NCBI GenBank assembly: GCA_964636405.1
Contig: CAZWSI010000025.1
Location: 1 to 25,413 of the forward strand
Length of the DNA: 25,413 nucleotides
Source of the DNA: CAZKGE01 sp964636405
Lineage (GTDB): Bacteria; Bacillota; Clostridia; Christensenellales; CAG-138
Reading direction: 5' to 3'
Position numbers and translations under genes: made by a program. Numbering within the stretch: position 1 is the first letter of the stretch; every line of letters begins with the position of its first letter. Below are positions 6,497 through 13,285 of this stretch, one piece after another. The notes beneath the pieces were generated by a model. The model made no database searches. It was not told the DNA's origin and saw nothing but the letters and a program-made list of their open reading frames with translations.

Positions 6497-7570
6497 ATGC
6501 AACAGCAACAAACCAAACACTACGCGCTTGTCGTGCCGACGAGCATGGGCGTGCGCATTACGCCCGCCGTGCGCCAGCCGGTTCACACCTCCAACCAGTT
6601 CTTTATGCAGGCCACGAGCGCCGAAACGAACGTGGCGACCGTGCCCGCGTCGCTGGGCATGCGGGTCAAGGTGCTCACCACCTTTGTGGAGGGGAGCCCC
6701 ATCGCCGCGTTTATCAAGAGCGATCTGCGCGGGCGCGGCCTCGAATACGAGGGCGTAGACGTGCCGCAGGGCGGCCCCTGGGGCTACCGGCATCAGTTCA
6801 ACATCGCCGATTCGGGCTTTGGTCTGCGCGGGCCGCGCGTGCACAACGACCGTGCGGGCGAGGTGGGCCGCACACTCAACGTGAAGGATTTTGATTTGGA
6901 GCGGATTTTTGGGGTCGAGGGCGTGGAGATTCTGCACCTTTCGGGCCTCATTGCGGCGCTCTCGCCGGAAACGGGCGAATTCTGCCTCGCGCTTGCGCGC
7001 GCCGCGCACAAGTACGGCACGAGGGTCGCCTTCGATCTCAACTACCGCGCGTCCTTCTGGAAGGGCCGCGAAGCCGAGCTTTCGGCGGAGTTTTCGGAAA
7101 TCGCGTCGGTTGCGGATTTCCTTATCGGCAACGAGGAGGATTTCCAGCTTGCTTTGGGCGTAAAGGGCCCCGAGGCCGGCGGCAAGAACCTGGGCGACAA
7201 GATCGACAGCTTTAAGGGCATGATCATGGAGGTCAAAAAGCGGTATCCCAACGCGAAGACCTTCGCTACCACCCTGCGGCAGGTGCTTTCGGCCAACGAA
7301 CATCTCTGGGGCGCGATCCTGCTCGAAGGAAACGATTGGTACGTGGCGGAGCCTCGCTCCATTCCGGTGCTCGACCGCATTGGCGGCGGCGACGGCTTTG
7401 TGGGCGGCCTGCTCTACGGCTATTTAAAGGGCATGCAGCCCGAGGACGCGCTGCACTTTGGCTGGGCCACGGGCGCGATGGCCACGACCATGCTGGAGGA
7501 CTATGTCATTCCCGCCGACGAGGAGCAGGTATGGTCGGTTTGGGCGGGCAACGCGCGCGTAAAGCGCTAA
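6497..7570 (+). CDS. PfkB-family sugar (acid) kinase, KDG-kinase-like
   Basis: The 357-residue protein is a ribokinase/PfkB-fold kinase. The C-terminal signature DRIGGGDGFVGGLLYG carries the catalytic base D299 in the GGGD motif. The middle has FDLNYRASFW and a DFLIGNEEDF segment, as in 2-keto-3-deoxygluconate kinases. The N-terminal substrate motif, usually GGAxxNxA, is here ATSAETNVA (residues 39-47), which is atypical. The site GGGAGTGAG precedes the start at 6497. It is the first of four plus-strand genes (kinase, gnd, uxuB, larA-like) and is divergent from an AraC-type regulator. It would phosphorylate 2-keto-3-deoxygluconate (product KDPG) or, given gnd next door, perhaps gluconate. The sequence alone does not settle this. 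Confidence 0.87.
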   Translation: MQQQQTKHYALVVPTSMGVRITPAVRQPVHTSNQFFMQATSAETNVATVPASLGMRVKVLTTFVEGSPIAAFIKSDLRGRGLEYEGVDVPQGGPWGYRHQFNIADSGFGLRGPRVHNDRAGEVGRTLNVKDFDLERIFGVEGVEILHLSGLIAALSPETGEFCLALARAAHKYGTRVAFDLNYRASFWKGREAELSAEFSEIASVADFLIGNEEDFQLALGVKGPEAGGKNLGDKIDSFKGMIMEVKKRYPNAKTFATTLRQVLSANEHLWGAILLEGNDWYVAEPRSIPVLDRIGGGDGFVGGLLYGYLKGMQPEDALHFGWATGAMATTMLEDYVIPADEEQVWSVWAGNARVKR

Positions 7571-7752
7571 CGCTTCACACCGCGGAAATGCCTGCGGGCA
7601 TTTCCGCGGGGGGCCTGTTCCGAGGACTTGTCCGCGGAACAGGGTTTGCACGGCCGCCTAAAATCGCTGCGGCGATTTCCGGGCGGCGGCCGCGCAGGGT
7701 GGAAAACCTTGCGGTTTTCATCCGTTCCGGCGAATGAATCGCCGGAGCCGGA
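7568..7752 (+). repeat. Multi-hairpin intergenic element, copy 1
   Basis: The element begins at the kinase stop codon (TAACGCT) and contains five hairpins. They are 7580-7609 (13-bp stem), 7614-7643 (CCTGTTCCG with CGGAACAGG), a nested hairpin around 7652-7687 with ATCGC/GCGAT at its core, 7702-7719 (GAAAACC with GGTTTTC) and 7726-7746 (TCCGGCGA with TCGCCGGA). A second copy in the same orientation lies at 10293-10484; the central 47 bases are identical. There is no obvious T-tract, so it is not a simple terminator. Confidence 0.85.
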
Positions 7753-7805
7753 AAAGGTCAAGGGGCGCGGTGGGCGCTCAAGTATGATACATAGGAGGAC
7801 AGAGC

Positions 7806-9257
7806 ATGAAGAAAGCGGATATCGGACTCATTGGGCTCGCCGTCATGGGCGAGAACCTCGTTATGAACATGGAATCCAAGGGTTTTACGGTGGCGGTGTT
7901 TAACCGCACCACCGAAAAGGTAACAAAGTTTGTCGAAGGCCGCGCGAAGGGCGGGAACATCATCGGCTGCATGAGCCTGCAGGAGCTGGCCGACAACCTC
8001 GCTTCCCCGCGCAAGATCATGATGATGGTCAAGGCCGGGCAGGCCGTAGACGATCTCATTGAAACGCTCATTCTTTACCTCGCGCCGGGCGATATCCTCA
8101 TCGACGGCGGCAACAGCCATTTCCCCGATACCATCCGCCGCACGGCATATGTGGAGAGCAAGGGGCTTTTATACATCGGCACCGGCGTATCGGGCGGCGA
8201 GGAGGGCGCGCTGAAGGGCCCCTCCATGATGCCCGGCGGCTCGCCCGCTGCCTGGAACGCCGTGAAACCCATCTTCCAGGCCATCTGCGCCAAGGTCGAG
8301 GATGGCTCCCCCTGCTGCGACTGGGTGGGCGAAAACGGCGCGGGCCACTTTGTCAAGATGGTGCACAACGGCATCGAATACGGCGATATGCAGCTCATCT
8401 GCGAGGCCTATCAGCTCATGCGCGATATGCTGGGCATGACCGCCGATGAAATGCACGAGGTGTTCGCAAGCTGGAACAAGACCGAGCTGGACAGCTACTT
8501 AATCGAGATTACCCGCGATATTTTGGCCTACAAGGACGAGGACGGCGCGCCCATCGTGGACAAGATCCTCGACACGGCGGGCCAGAAGGGCACGGGCAAG
8601 TGGACTGGCATCTCCGCGCTGGACGAGGGCGTGCCGCTTACGCTGATTGGCGAGGCCGTGTTCTCCCGCTGCCTTTCGGCCATGAAGGCGGAGCGCGTGG
8701 TGGCAGCCAAGGCCTTCCCGCACGAGAAGCTTCCCTTCACGGGCGACAGGGCCGCCTTTATTGAGAAGCTGCGCAAGGCGCTGTACGCCTCCAAGATCAT
8801 CTCCTATGCGCAGGGCTATACGCTCATGCGCGCCGCCGCCAAGACCTACGGCTGGAACCTCAATTACGGCGGCATCGCGCTCATGTGGCGCGGCGGCTGC
8901 ATCATCCGTTCCGTGTTCCTCGGCAAGATTAAGGACGCGTATACGGCCAACCCCGAGCTGGAAAACCTGCTGCTCGACCCGTACTTTGCCGAGACCATCG
9001 CGGCGCTCGTGCCCGCGTGGCGTGATGTGGCGGCGACCGCCATCGCCCACGGCATCCCCATGCCCGCCTTCTGCACAGCGCTCAATTACTTCGACGGCTA
9101 TACCACCGAGTGCCTGCCCGCAAACCTCTTGCAGGCCCAGCGCGATTACTTTGGCGCGCACACCTACGAGCGCCTCGATTCGCCGCGCGGGCAATTCTTC
9201 CACACCAACTGGACGGGCGAGGGCGGCAACACGTCGGCCTCTACCTACACGGCATAA
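7806..9257 (+). CDS. gnd: 6-phosphogluconate dehydrogenase, decarboxylating
   Basis: This 483-residue enzyme converts 6-phosphogluconate and NADP+ to ribulose-5-phosphate, CO2 and NADPH in the cytoplasm. The Rossmann start shows GLIGLAVMGENL (7-18). The substrate region shows GVSGGEEGALKGPSMMPGG. The catalytic K184 and N188 lie in KMVHNGIEYGDMQLI, with E191 next to them. The length is normal for the long-form dimeric enzyme. The site AGGAGG lies just before the ATG. It sits between a PfkB kinase and uxuB, flanked on both sides by copies of the multi-hairpin repeat. This placement suggests a role in sugar-acid catabolism as well as, or instead of, the general oxidative pentose phosphate pathway. 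Confidence 0.97.
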   Translation: MKKADIGLIGLAVMGENLVMNMESKGFTVAVFNRTTEKVTKFVEGRAKGGNIIGCMSLQELADNLASPRKIMMMVKAGQAVDDLIETLILYLAPGDILIDGGNSHFPDTIRRTAYVESKGLLYIGTGVSGGEEGALKGPSMMPGGSPAAWNAVKPIFQAICAKVEDGSPCCDWVGENGAGHFVKMVHNGIEYGDMQLICEAYQLMRDMLGMTADEMHEVFASWNKTELDSYLIEITRDILAYKDEDGAPIVDKILDTAGQKGTGKWTGISALDEGVPLTLIGEAVFSRCLSAMKAERVVAAKAFPHEKLPFTGDRAAFIEKLRKALYASKIISYAQGYTLMRAAAKTYGWNLNYGGIALMWRGGCIIRSVFLGKIKDAYTANPELENLLLDPYFAETIAALVPAWRDVAATAIAHGIPMPAFCTALNYFDGYTTECLPANLLQAQRDYFGAHTYERLDSPRGQFFHTNWTGEGGNTSASTYTA

Positions 9258-9330
9258 GGGACGGGGTACGTTAGGGATGCTGTCCCGAACGCACCCCGCC
9301 AAGGGCCTCCGGCCCTTTGGAATCCCGCAG
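9258..9330 (+). repeat. G-rich two-hairpin element, copy A
   Basis: Directly after the gnd stop comes a G-rich lead (GGGACGGGGTACGTTAG), then a hairpin GGGA/TCCC (9274-9277 with 9283-9286), then AAGGGCC/GGCCCTT (9301-9307 with 9311-9317) and the tail TTGGAATCCC. The same order of parts recurs at 11816-11897 (plus) and 12012-12087 (minus). Confidence 0.65.
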
Positions 9331-9381
9331 AAAGTCGAGCGTTTCGCCCATCCATAAATGAAAAGTGTGCTTTTCTTTTTG

Positions 9382-9415
9382 TTTCTTTTTCTTTTCCCGT
9401 GAAAAGAAAAAGAAA
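9382..9415. repeat. Polypyrimidine/polypurine hairpin repeat, copy 2
   Basis: TTTCTTTTTCTTTTC (9382-9396) and its exact complement (9401-9415) make a 15-bp AT-rich stem around the four-base loop CCGT. It is homologous to the hairpin at 2150-2179. It lies 29 bases before the uxuB start, close enough to affect the leader of that gene. Confidence 0.7.
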
Positions 9416-9443
9416 AGAAAGCAAAATTTGGAGGTAACTGAAT

Positions 9444-10295
9444 ATGCAGCTTCCCTACAAACCCGATTTTACGGGCAAGGTCGCGGTTGTGACCGGTGGC
9501 GCGGGCGTGCTCTGCGCGATGTTTGCCAAGGCGATTGCCGCGTGCGGCGCAAAGGTCGCCATTCTGGATCTGGCGGACGACAAGGCGCAGCTTGTGGCGG
9601 ACGAGATTAAGGCGGCGGGCGGCGAGGCCATGGCCGTGAAGACGAACGTGCTGGAGAAGGAGAGCGTCGAGGCTGCGCACCAAAAGGTGCTGGCAAGCTA
9701 TGGCAAGTGCGCGATTCTGGTCAACGGCGCGGGCGGCAACAATCCGCGCGCGACCTGCGACGACGAGTTTTTTGACAAAGCGACCCTTGAGGCAGCGGAC
9801 AAAAAGAGCTTTTTTGACCTTGATCCCGCGGGCTTCGATTTTGTGTTCGGCCTGAACATGAAGGGCACGCTCCTGCCCACGCAGGCGTTCGCCATCGATA
9901 TGGTAGACGAGGTTGGCGGCGTGATTCTCAATATCAGTTCCATGAACGCCTTTACGCCGCTCACCAAGATTCCGGCGTATTCCGCCGCCAAGGCTGCGGT
10001 GTCCAACTTTACCAAGTGGCTGGCCGTGCACTTTGCCAAAACGGGCGTGCGTGTCAACGCCCTTGCGCCCGGCTTCTTCTCGACGGCCCAGAACGCGGCG
10101 CTGCTGTGGAACCCCGATGGCACGCCCACCGCGCGTACGGGCAAGATTCTGCGCAACACGCCCATGGATCGCTTTGGCGAGGCGGAGGAGCTCATCGGCG
10201 GCTTGCTGTTCATGCTGGATAACAACGCCTCCGCCTTCGTTACGGGCGTGGTGCTGCCCATCGACGGCGGCTTCTCGGCCTACTCTGGCGTATAA
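9444..10295 (+). CDS. uxuB: SDR-family D-mannonate oxidoreductase (fructuronate reductase)
   Basis: The 283-residue protein is a classical short-chain dehydrogenase. The cofactor loop is TGGAGVLC (17-24), the NNAG-like motif is NGAGGNN, and the catalytic residues are S166, Y179 and K183 (YSAAK). The end PIDGGFSAYSGV is also typical. The long insertion after NGAGGNNPRATCDDEFFD matches the SDR-type D-mannonate oxidoreductases of Firmicutes (Bacillus YjmF/UxuB), which reduce fructuronate to mannonate with NADH. That assignment rests on remembered family features; a related keto-sugar-acid reductase is possible. The start at 9444 follows GGAGGT. The polypyrimidine hairpin lies in its leader, and the second multi-hairpin element begins at its stop codon. 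Confidence 0.82.
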   Translation: MQLPYKPDFTGKVAVVTGGAGVLCAMFAKAIAACGAKVAILDLADDKAQLVADEIKAAGGEAMAVKTNVLEKESVEAAHQKVLASYGKCAILVNGAGGNNPRATCDDEFFDKATLEAADKKSFFDLDPAGFDFVFGLNMKGTLLPTQAFAIDMVDEVGGVILNISSMNAFTPLTKIPAYSAAKAAVSNFTKWLAVHFAKTGVRVNALAPGFFSTAQNAALLWNPDGTPTARTGKILRNTPMDRFGEAEELIGGLLFMLDNNASAFVTGVVLPIDGGFSAYSGV

Positions 10296-10484
10296 CGCTG
10301 CGCGTCCGCGAAAATGCCAGAGGGCATTTCCGTGGGGGTCGGTTCCGAGGACTCGTCCTCGGAACCGGGTTTGCACGGCCGCCTAAAATCGCTGCGGCGA
10401 TTTCCGGGCGGCGACCGCGCAGGGCAAAAAAACCTTGCGGTTTTTATCCGGTTCCGGCGAATGAATCGCCGGAACCGGATTCAA
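10293..10484 (+). repeat. Multi-hairpin intergenic element, copy 2
   Basis: Like copy 1 it begins at a stop codon (TAACGCT, end of uxuB) and carries the same five hairpins. Here the second hairpin is a perfect 13-bp stem (10340-10352 with 10355-10367), the fourth is AAAAACC/GGTTTTT (10428-10434 with 10439-10445) and the fifth is a perfect 15-bp stem (10446-10460 with 10466-10480). Relative to copy 1, several stem positions differ in both partners so that pairing is kept. Confidence 0.85.
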
Positions 10485-10534
10485 GTCTAAATGCGGGCAA
10501 GCTTTACTCATTCGTTGAACAGGAGGTTTTCATT

Positions 10535-11815
10535 ATGGAGCTTTCCATGCGCGCTGCGTCCGAGACTGGCCTTTCCGACGCGGCGCTTCGCGAGGGGCTT
10601 ACCGGCCTGCTCGCCGCGCGTCCGGCCAAGAAGGTGCTGCTGCTGCCCCCGGACTTCACCCGCTTTTTCAGCAAGGCTGGGTTCCTGACCAATGTGGCGT
10701 ACCATTATTATACCGAGCTTGGCGCGGAGGTGGACGTGCTGCCCGCGCTGGGCACCCACGTGCCCGTTACGGAAAGCGAGGCCGCCGAAATGTTCGGCGA
10801 TATTCCCTTCTCCCGCTTCATCGCCCATTCCTGGCGCAGCGATGTGGTCAAGCTCGGCGAGGTTCCGGGCGATTATATCGCCTCCATCACCGAGGGGCTT
10901 TGGACGGAGCCTGTGGATGTGGAGATCAACCGCCGCGTGATGGACGAAAGCTACGATCTCATCCTCTCCATCGGGCAGGTGGTTCCGCACGAGGTCATCG
11001 GCATGGCCAACCATTCCAAGAATCTCTTTGTGGGCGTGGGCGGCGCCGATATGATCAACAAAAGCCATATGATCGGCGCGGTGTACGGTATGGAGCGCAT
11101 GATGGGCCGCGATTTCACGCCCGTCCGCAAGATTTTTGATTACGCGCTGCAAAAATACCTGGCCGACCGCCCCGTTCTCTTTCTGCTCACCGTCACGACC
11201 GCGCCGGGCGGTGTGATCCACACCCACGGCCTGTACGCGGGCGCGGAGCGCGACGCGCTGGAGGCGGCGGTGGCCCACGCGCAGGAGAAGAACATCGATT
11301 TTGTGGAGCACGGCATCAAAAAGTGCGTGGTCTATCTCGATCCCAAGGAGTTTAAGAGTACGTGGCTGGGCAACAAGGCCGTATACCGCACCCGCATGGC
11401 CGTGGCCGACGGCGGCGAGCTGCTCGTGCTCGCGCCGGGCGTGGAGCGCTTCGGCGAGGACCCGCAGGTGGACGCGTTGATCCGCAAATACGGCTATTGC
11501 GGCAGAAAGCGGGTGCTCGAGCTCTTTAACACACCCGAAAACGAGGATTTGCGCGCCAATATGGGCGCGGCCGCGCACCTTATCCACGGCTCGTCAGACG
11601 GACGCTTTTCCATTACCTACGCGGTCAAGCGCATCACGCAGCAGGAGATTGCCTCCGTGTGCTTTACCCCCGCCGACGCGGACGAGCAAATGGCCCGCTA
11701 TGATCCGGCCAAGCTTTCCTACGGCTACAACACCATGCCAGACGGCGAGGAGATCTTCTTTATCCCGAACCCCGCCCTGGGCCTCTGGATCAACCGGGAA
11801 CGCTTCGGCGCGTAA
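10535..11815 (+). CDS. LarA-superfamily nickel-dependent hydroxyacid racemase/epimerase
   Basis: The 426-residue protein belongs to the lactate racemase (LarA, DUF2088) superfamily. These enzymes use a covalently bound nickel-pincer nucleotide to invert the C2 of 2-hydroxyacids by hydride transfer. DFTR (D40-R43) and GTH (H75) match the LarA DxTR and GTH motifs. H152, K162 and H178 have exactly the spacing of LarA H174, K184 and H200, the nickel ligands and cofactor-attachment lysine. GGAGG lies 9 bases before the ATG. It is the last gene of the kinase-gnd-uxuB group, so the substrate is more likely a sugar acid such as mannonate/gluconate than lactate. Some family members are reported as gluconate 2-epimerases. 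The cofactor-making larB, larC and larE genes are not in this window. Confidence 0.87.
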   Translation: MELSMRAASETGLSDAALREGLTGLLAARPAKKVLLLPPDFTRFFSKAGFLTNVAYHYYTELGAEVDVLPALGTHVPVTESEAAEMFGDIPFSRFIAHSWRSDVVKLGEVPGDYIASITEGLWTEPVDVEINRRVMDESYDLILSIGQVVPHEVIGMANHSKNLFVGVGGADMINKSHMIGAVYGMERMMGRDFTPVRKIFDYALQKYLADRPVLFLLTVTTAPGGVIHTHGLYAGAERDALEAAVAHAQEKNIDFVEHGIKKCVVYLDPKEFKSTWLGNKAVYRTRMAVADGGELLVLAPGVERFGEDPQVDALIRKYGYCGRKRVLELFNTPENEDLRANMGAAAHLIHGSSDGRFSITYAVKRITQQEIASVCFTPADADEQMARYDPAKLSYGYNTMPDGEEIFFIPNPALGLWINRERFGA

Positions 11816-11897
11816 GGACGGGACGGGGGACGGGGGACGTTAGGTACGCCGGGGCTCTGCCCCGGGCCCCGTTCAGGGTTTTCAACCCTTGAAAATC
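11816..11897 (+). repeat. G-rich two-hairpin element, copy B
   Basis: Directly after the stop codon comes a repeated G-rich lead (units of GGGACGG), then CCGGGGCTCTGCCCCGG (11849-11865), then AGGGTT/AACCCT (11875-11880 with 11884-11889) and the tail TTGAAAATCCC. It has the same architecture as copy A and the reverse complement of copy C, which faces it 115 bases away. Confidence 0.7.
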
Positions 11898-11953
11898 CCA
11901 TTTCTGACCGCGTTTTGTGCGGGTGCTTTCGCTTTTTTCTATAAGAACAACTT

Positions 11954-11977
11954 GGCCCGGCAAACTTTTGCCGGGCC
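11954..11977 (+). terminator. Hairpin terminator after the LarA-like gene
   Basis: GGCCCGGCAA (11954-11963) pairs with TTGCCGGGCC (11968-11977) around a four-base loop, followed by a moderately T-rich stretch. It stands between convergent genes and may work poorly on the minus strand, where no T run follows. Confidence 0.55.
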
Positions 11978-12011
11978 GAGTCTTTGTCTATTTGCTTTTG
12001 TGGCAATTCCA

Positions 12012-12087
12012 TGGGATTCTTAGGGCGGAACGCCCTTAAGCGAGGTCAAGGGGCAGCGCCCCTTGCGTACTCCCGTATCCCGTACCC
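12012..12087 (-). repeat. G-rich two-hairpin element, copy C (inverted)
   Basis: Read on the minus strand it shows a G-rich lead (GGGGTACGGGATACGGGAG), then AAGGGGC/GCCCCTT (plus-strand 12048-12064), then the stem CGCCC/GGGCG (12023-12035) and the tail AGAATCCCATGG. It abuts the stop codon of the minus-strand aminotransferase gene just as copies A and B abut the stop codons of their genes. Confidence 0.65.
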
Positions 12088-13263
12088 CTAACCGATCAGC
12101 GCCTGGAACAGGGGCAGCGAGCGCTCGATGGTGTCGTAGGAAACGCAATAGGAGGCGCGCAGGTGCGTGGGGCAACCGAAGGAGTCTCCGGGCACGAGCA
12201 GCAAATCGAGCGCCTTGGCGCGCTCACAGAAAGCGGCTGCGTTCCCGCCCGGAGCTTCAACAAAGAGGTAGAACGCGCCCTGCGGCTCGACGCAGCGATA
12301 GCCCATGCCGGTGAGCGCGCCGTAAAGCAGGTCGCGGTTTTTGCGATAGGCCGTAAGGTCCGGCGGCACGTCCGCGCAGCGCCCGACCACGCGCTGCATG
12401 AGCGTGGGCGCGCACACATAGCCAAGCGAGCGCGCCGCGCCCGCAACGGCGCAGGAAAGGCGGCGGTGGTCCTCGGCCTCGCTGGGGATGAGCACGTAAC
12501 CGATGCGCTCGCCCGGCAGCGACAGGCTCTTGGAGAAGGAATAGCACACCAGCGTATTGTCATAGTAGCGTGTGACAAAGGGCGGCGCGACCTTGCCGTA
12601 GTACAGCTCGCGGTACGGCTCGTCGGAAATAAGATACACCGGGCGGCCAAACGCCTGCGATTTCTCGGTCAGCAGCTTGCAGAGCCGAAGGAGCGTTTCC
12701 TCCGAATAGACCGCGCCGGAGGGATTATTGGGCGAATTGATCACAACGGCCTGCGTGCGCGGGGTAATGGCCGCTTCGAGCGCGCAAAAATCGATCTGGA
12801 AGGCCGTAAGGTCGGCCGGGACGGAAACGAGCCGCGCGCCGCTTGTGGCGGCAAAGCAGTCATATTCCGGGAAGTACGGCTTGATGGCGATAAACTCGGT
12901 GTCGCGGTCGATCGTCAGCGCGGAAAAGCAGCTTGTCAGCGCGGCCGCCGCGCCGCAGGTGAGATAGAGGTTATCCCGCGTAAAGCTTGTGCCGAAGCGC
13001 CGGTTGAGGGACGCGGCAATCGCGTCGCGCGCAGCCTCGCCGCCGGGCGCGCTGGTATAGCCGTGCAGGGAGAGCGGCTCCTCGCTGAGCAGCTCGCAAA
13101 GCGCCTCGGTCACCTCCTCCGGGGGCGGCACCGAGGGGTTCCCAAGCGACAAATCAAATACGTTTTCCCTGCCCACAAGGGCGGCGCGGGCGCGCCCGTA
13201 TTCAAACACATCCCGTATGGCGGAGCGCTTCGCGCCCAATTGGTACGCTCTTTCGGAAACCAT
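12088..13263 (-). CDS. PLP-dependent class I/II aminotransferase
   Basis: The 391-residue protein has the fold-type I aminotransferase signature set: NSPNNPSGAVYSEE, SDEPYRELYYG and YSFSKSLSLPGERIGY, with K245 as the likely PLP Schiff-base lysine. The N-terminus (AKRSAIRDVFEYG, then FDLSLGNPSVPPP) resembles aspartate/aromatic-type enzymes of Clostridia. Substrate specificity is not visible. The frame stays open upstream into butyrate kinase, but the ATG at 13263 is preferred. It follows the site GGAGGG (13280-13275), starts the conserved domain correctly and lies 22 bases after the butyrate kinase stop. The pair is probably one minus-strand transcript. Confidence 0.9.
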   Translation of the reverse strand: MVSERAYQLGAKRSAIRDVFEYGRARAALVGRENVFDLSLGNPSVPPPEEVTEALCELLSEEPLSLHGYTSAPGGEAARDAIAASLNRRFGTSFTRDNLYLTCGAAAALTSCFSALTIDRDTEFIAIKPYFPEYDCFAATSGARLVSVPADLTAFQIDFCALEAAITPRTQAVVINSPNNPSGAVYSEETLLRLCKLLTEKSQAFGRPVYLISDEPYRELYYGKVAPPFVTRYYDNTLVCYSFSKSLSLPGERIGYVLIPSEAEDHRRLSCAVAGAARSLGYVCAPTLMQRVVGRCADVPPDLTAYRKNRDLLYGALTGMGYRCVEPQGAFYLFVEAPGGNAAAFCERAKALDLLLVPGDSFGCPTHLRASYCVSYDTIERSLPLFQALIG

Positions 13264-13285
13264 CCTGCTTAATACCCTCCTGCCG

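Noticed and set aside
7568..7752. tRNA or known riboswitch in the multi-hairpin element
   Set aside because: There is no cloverleaf, no T-loop GGTTCGA pattern and no CCA end, and the hairpins do not match a riboswitch I can name. Its position after a stop codon and its second copy point to a repeat.
8499..10376. Minus-strand open frame of 625 codons across gnd and uxuB
   Set aside because: It spans two clear plus-strand genes and an intergenic repeat; the translation has low-complexity shadow composition.
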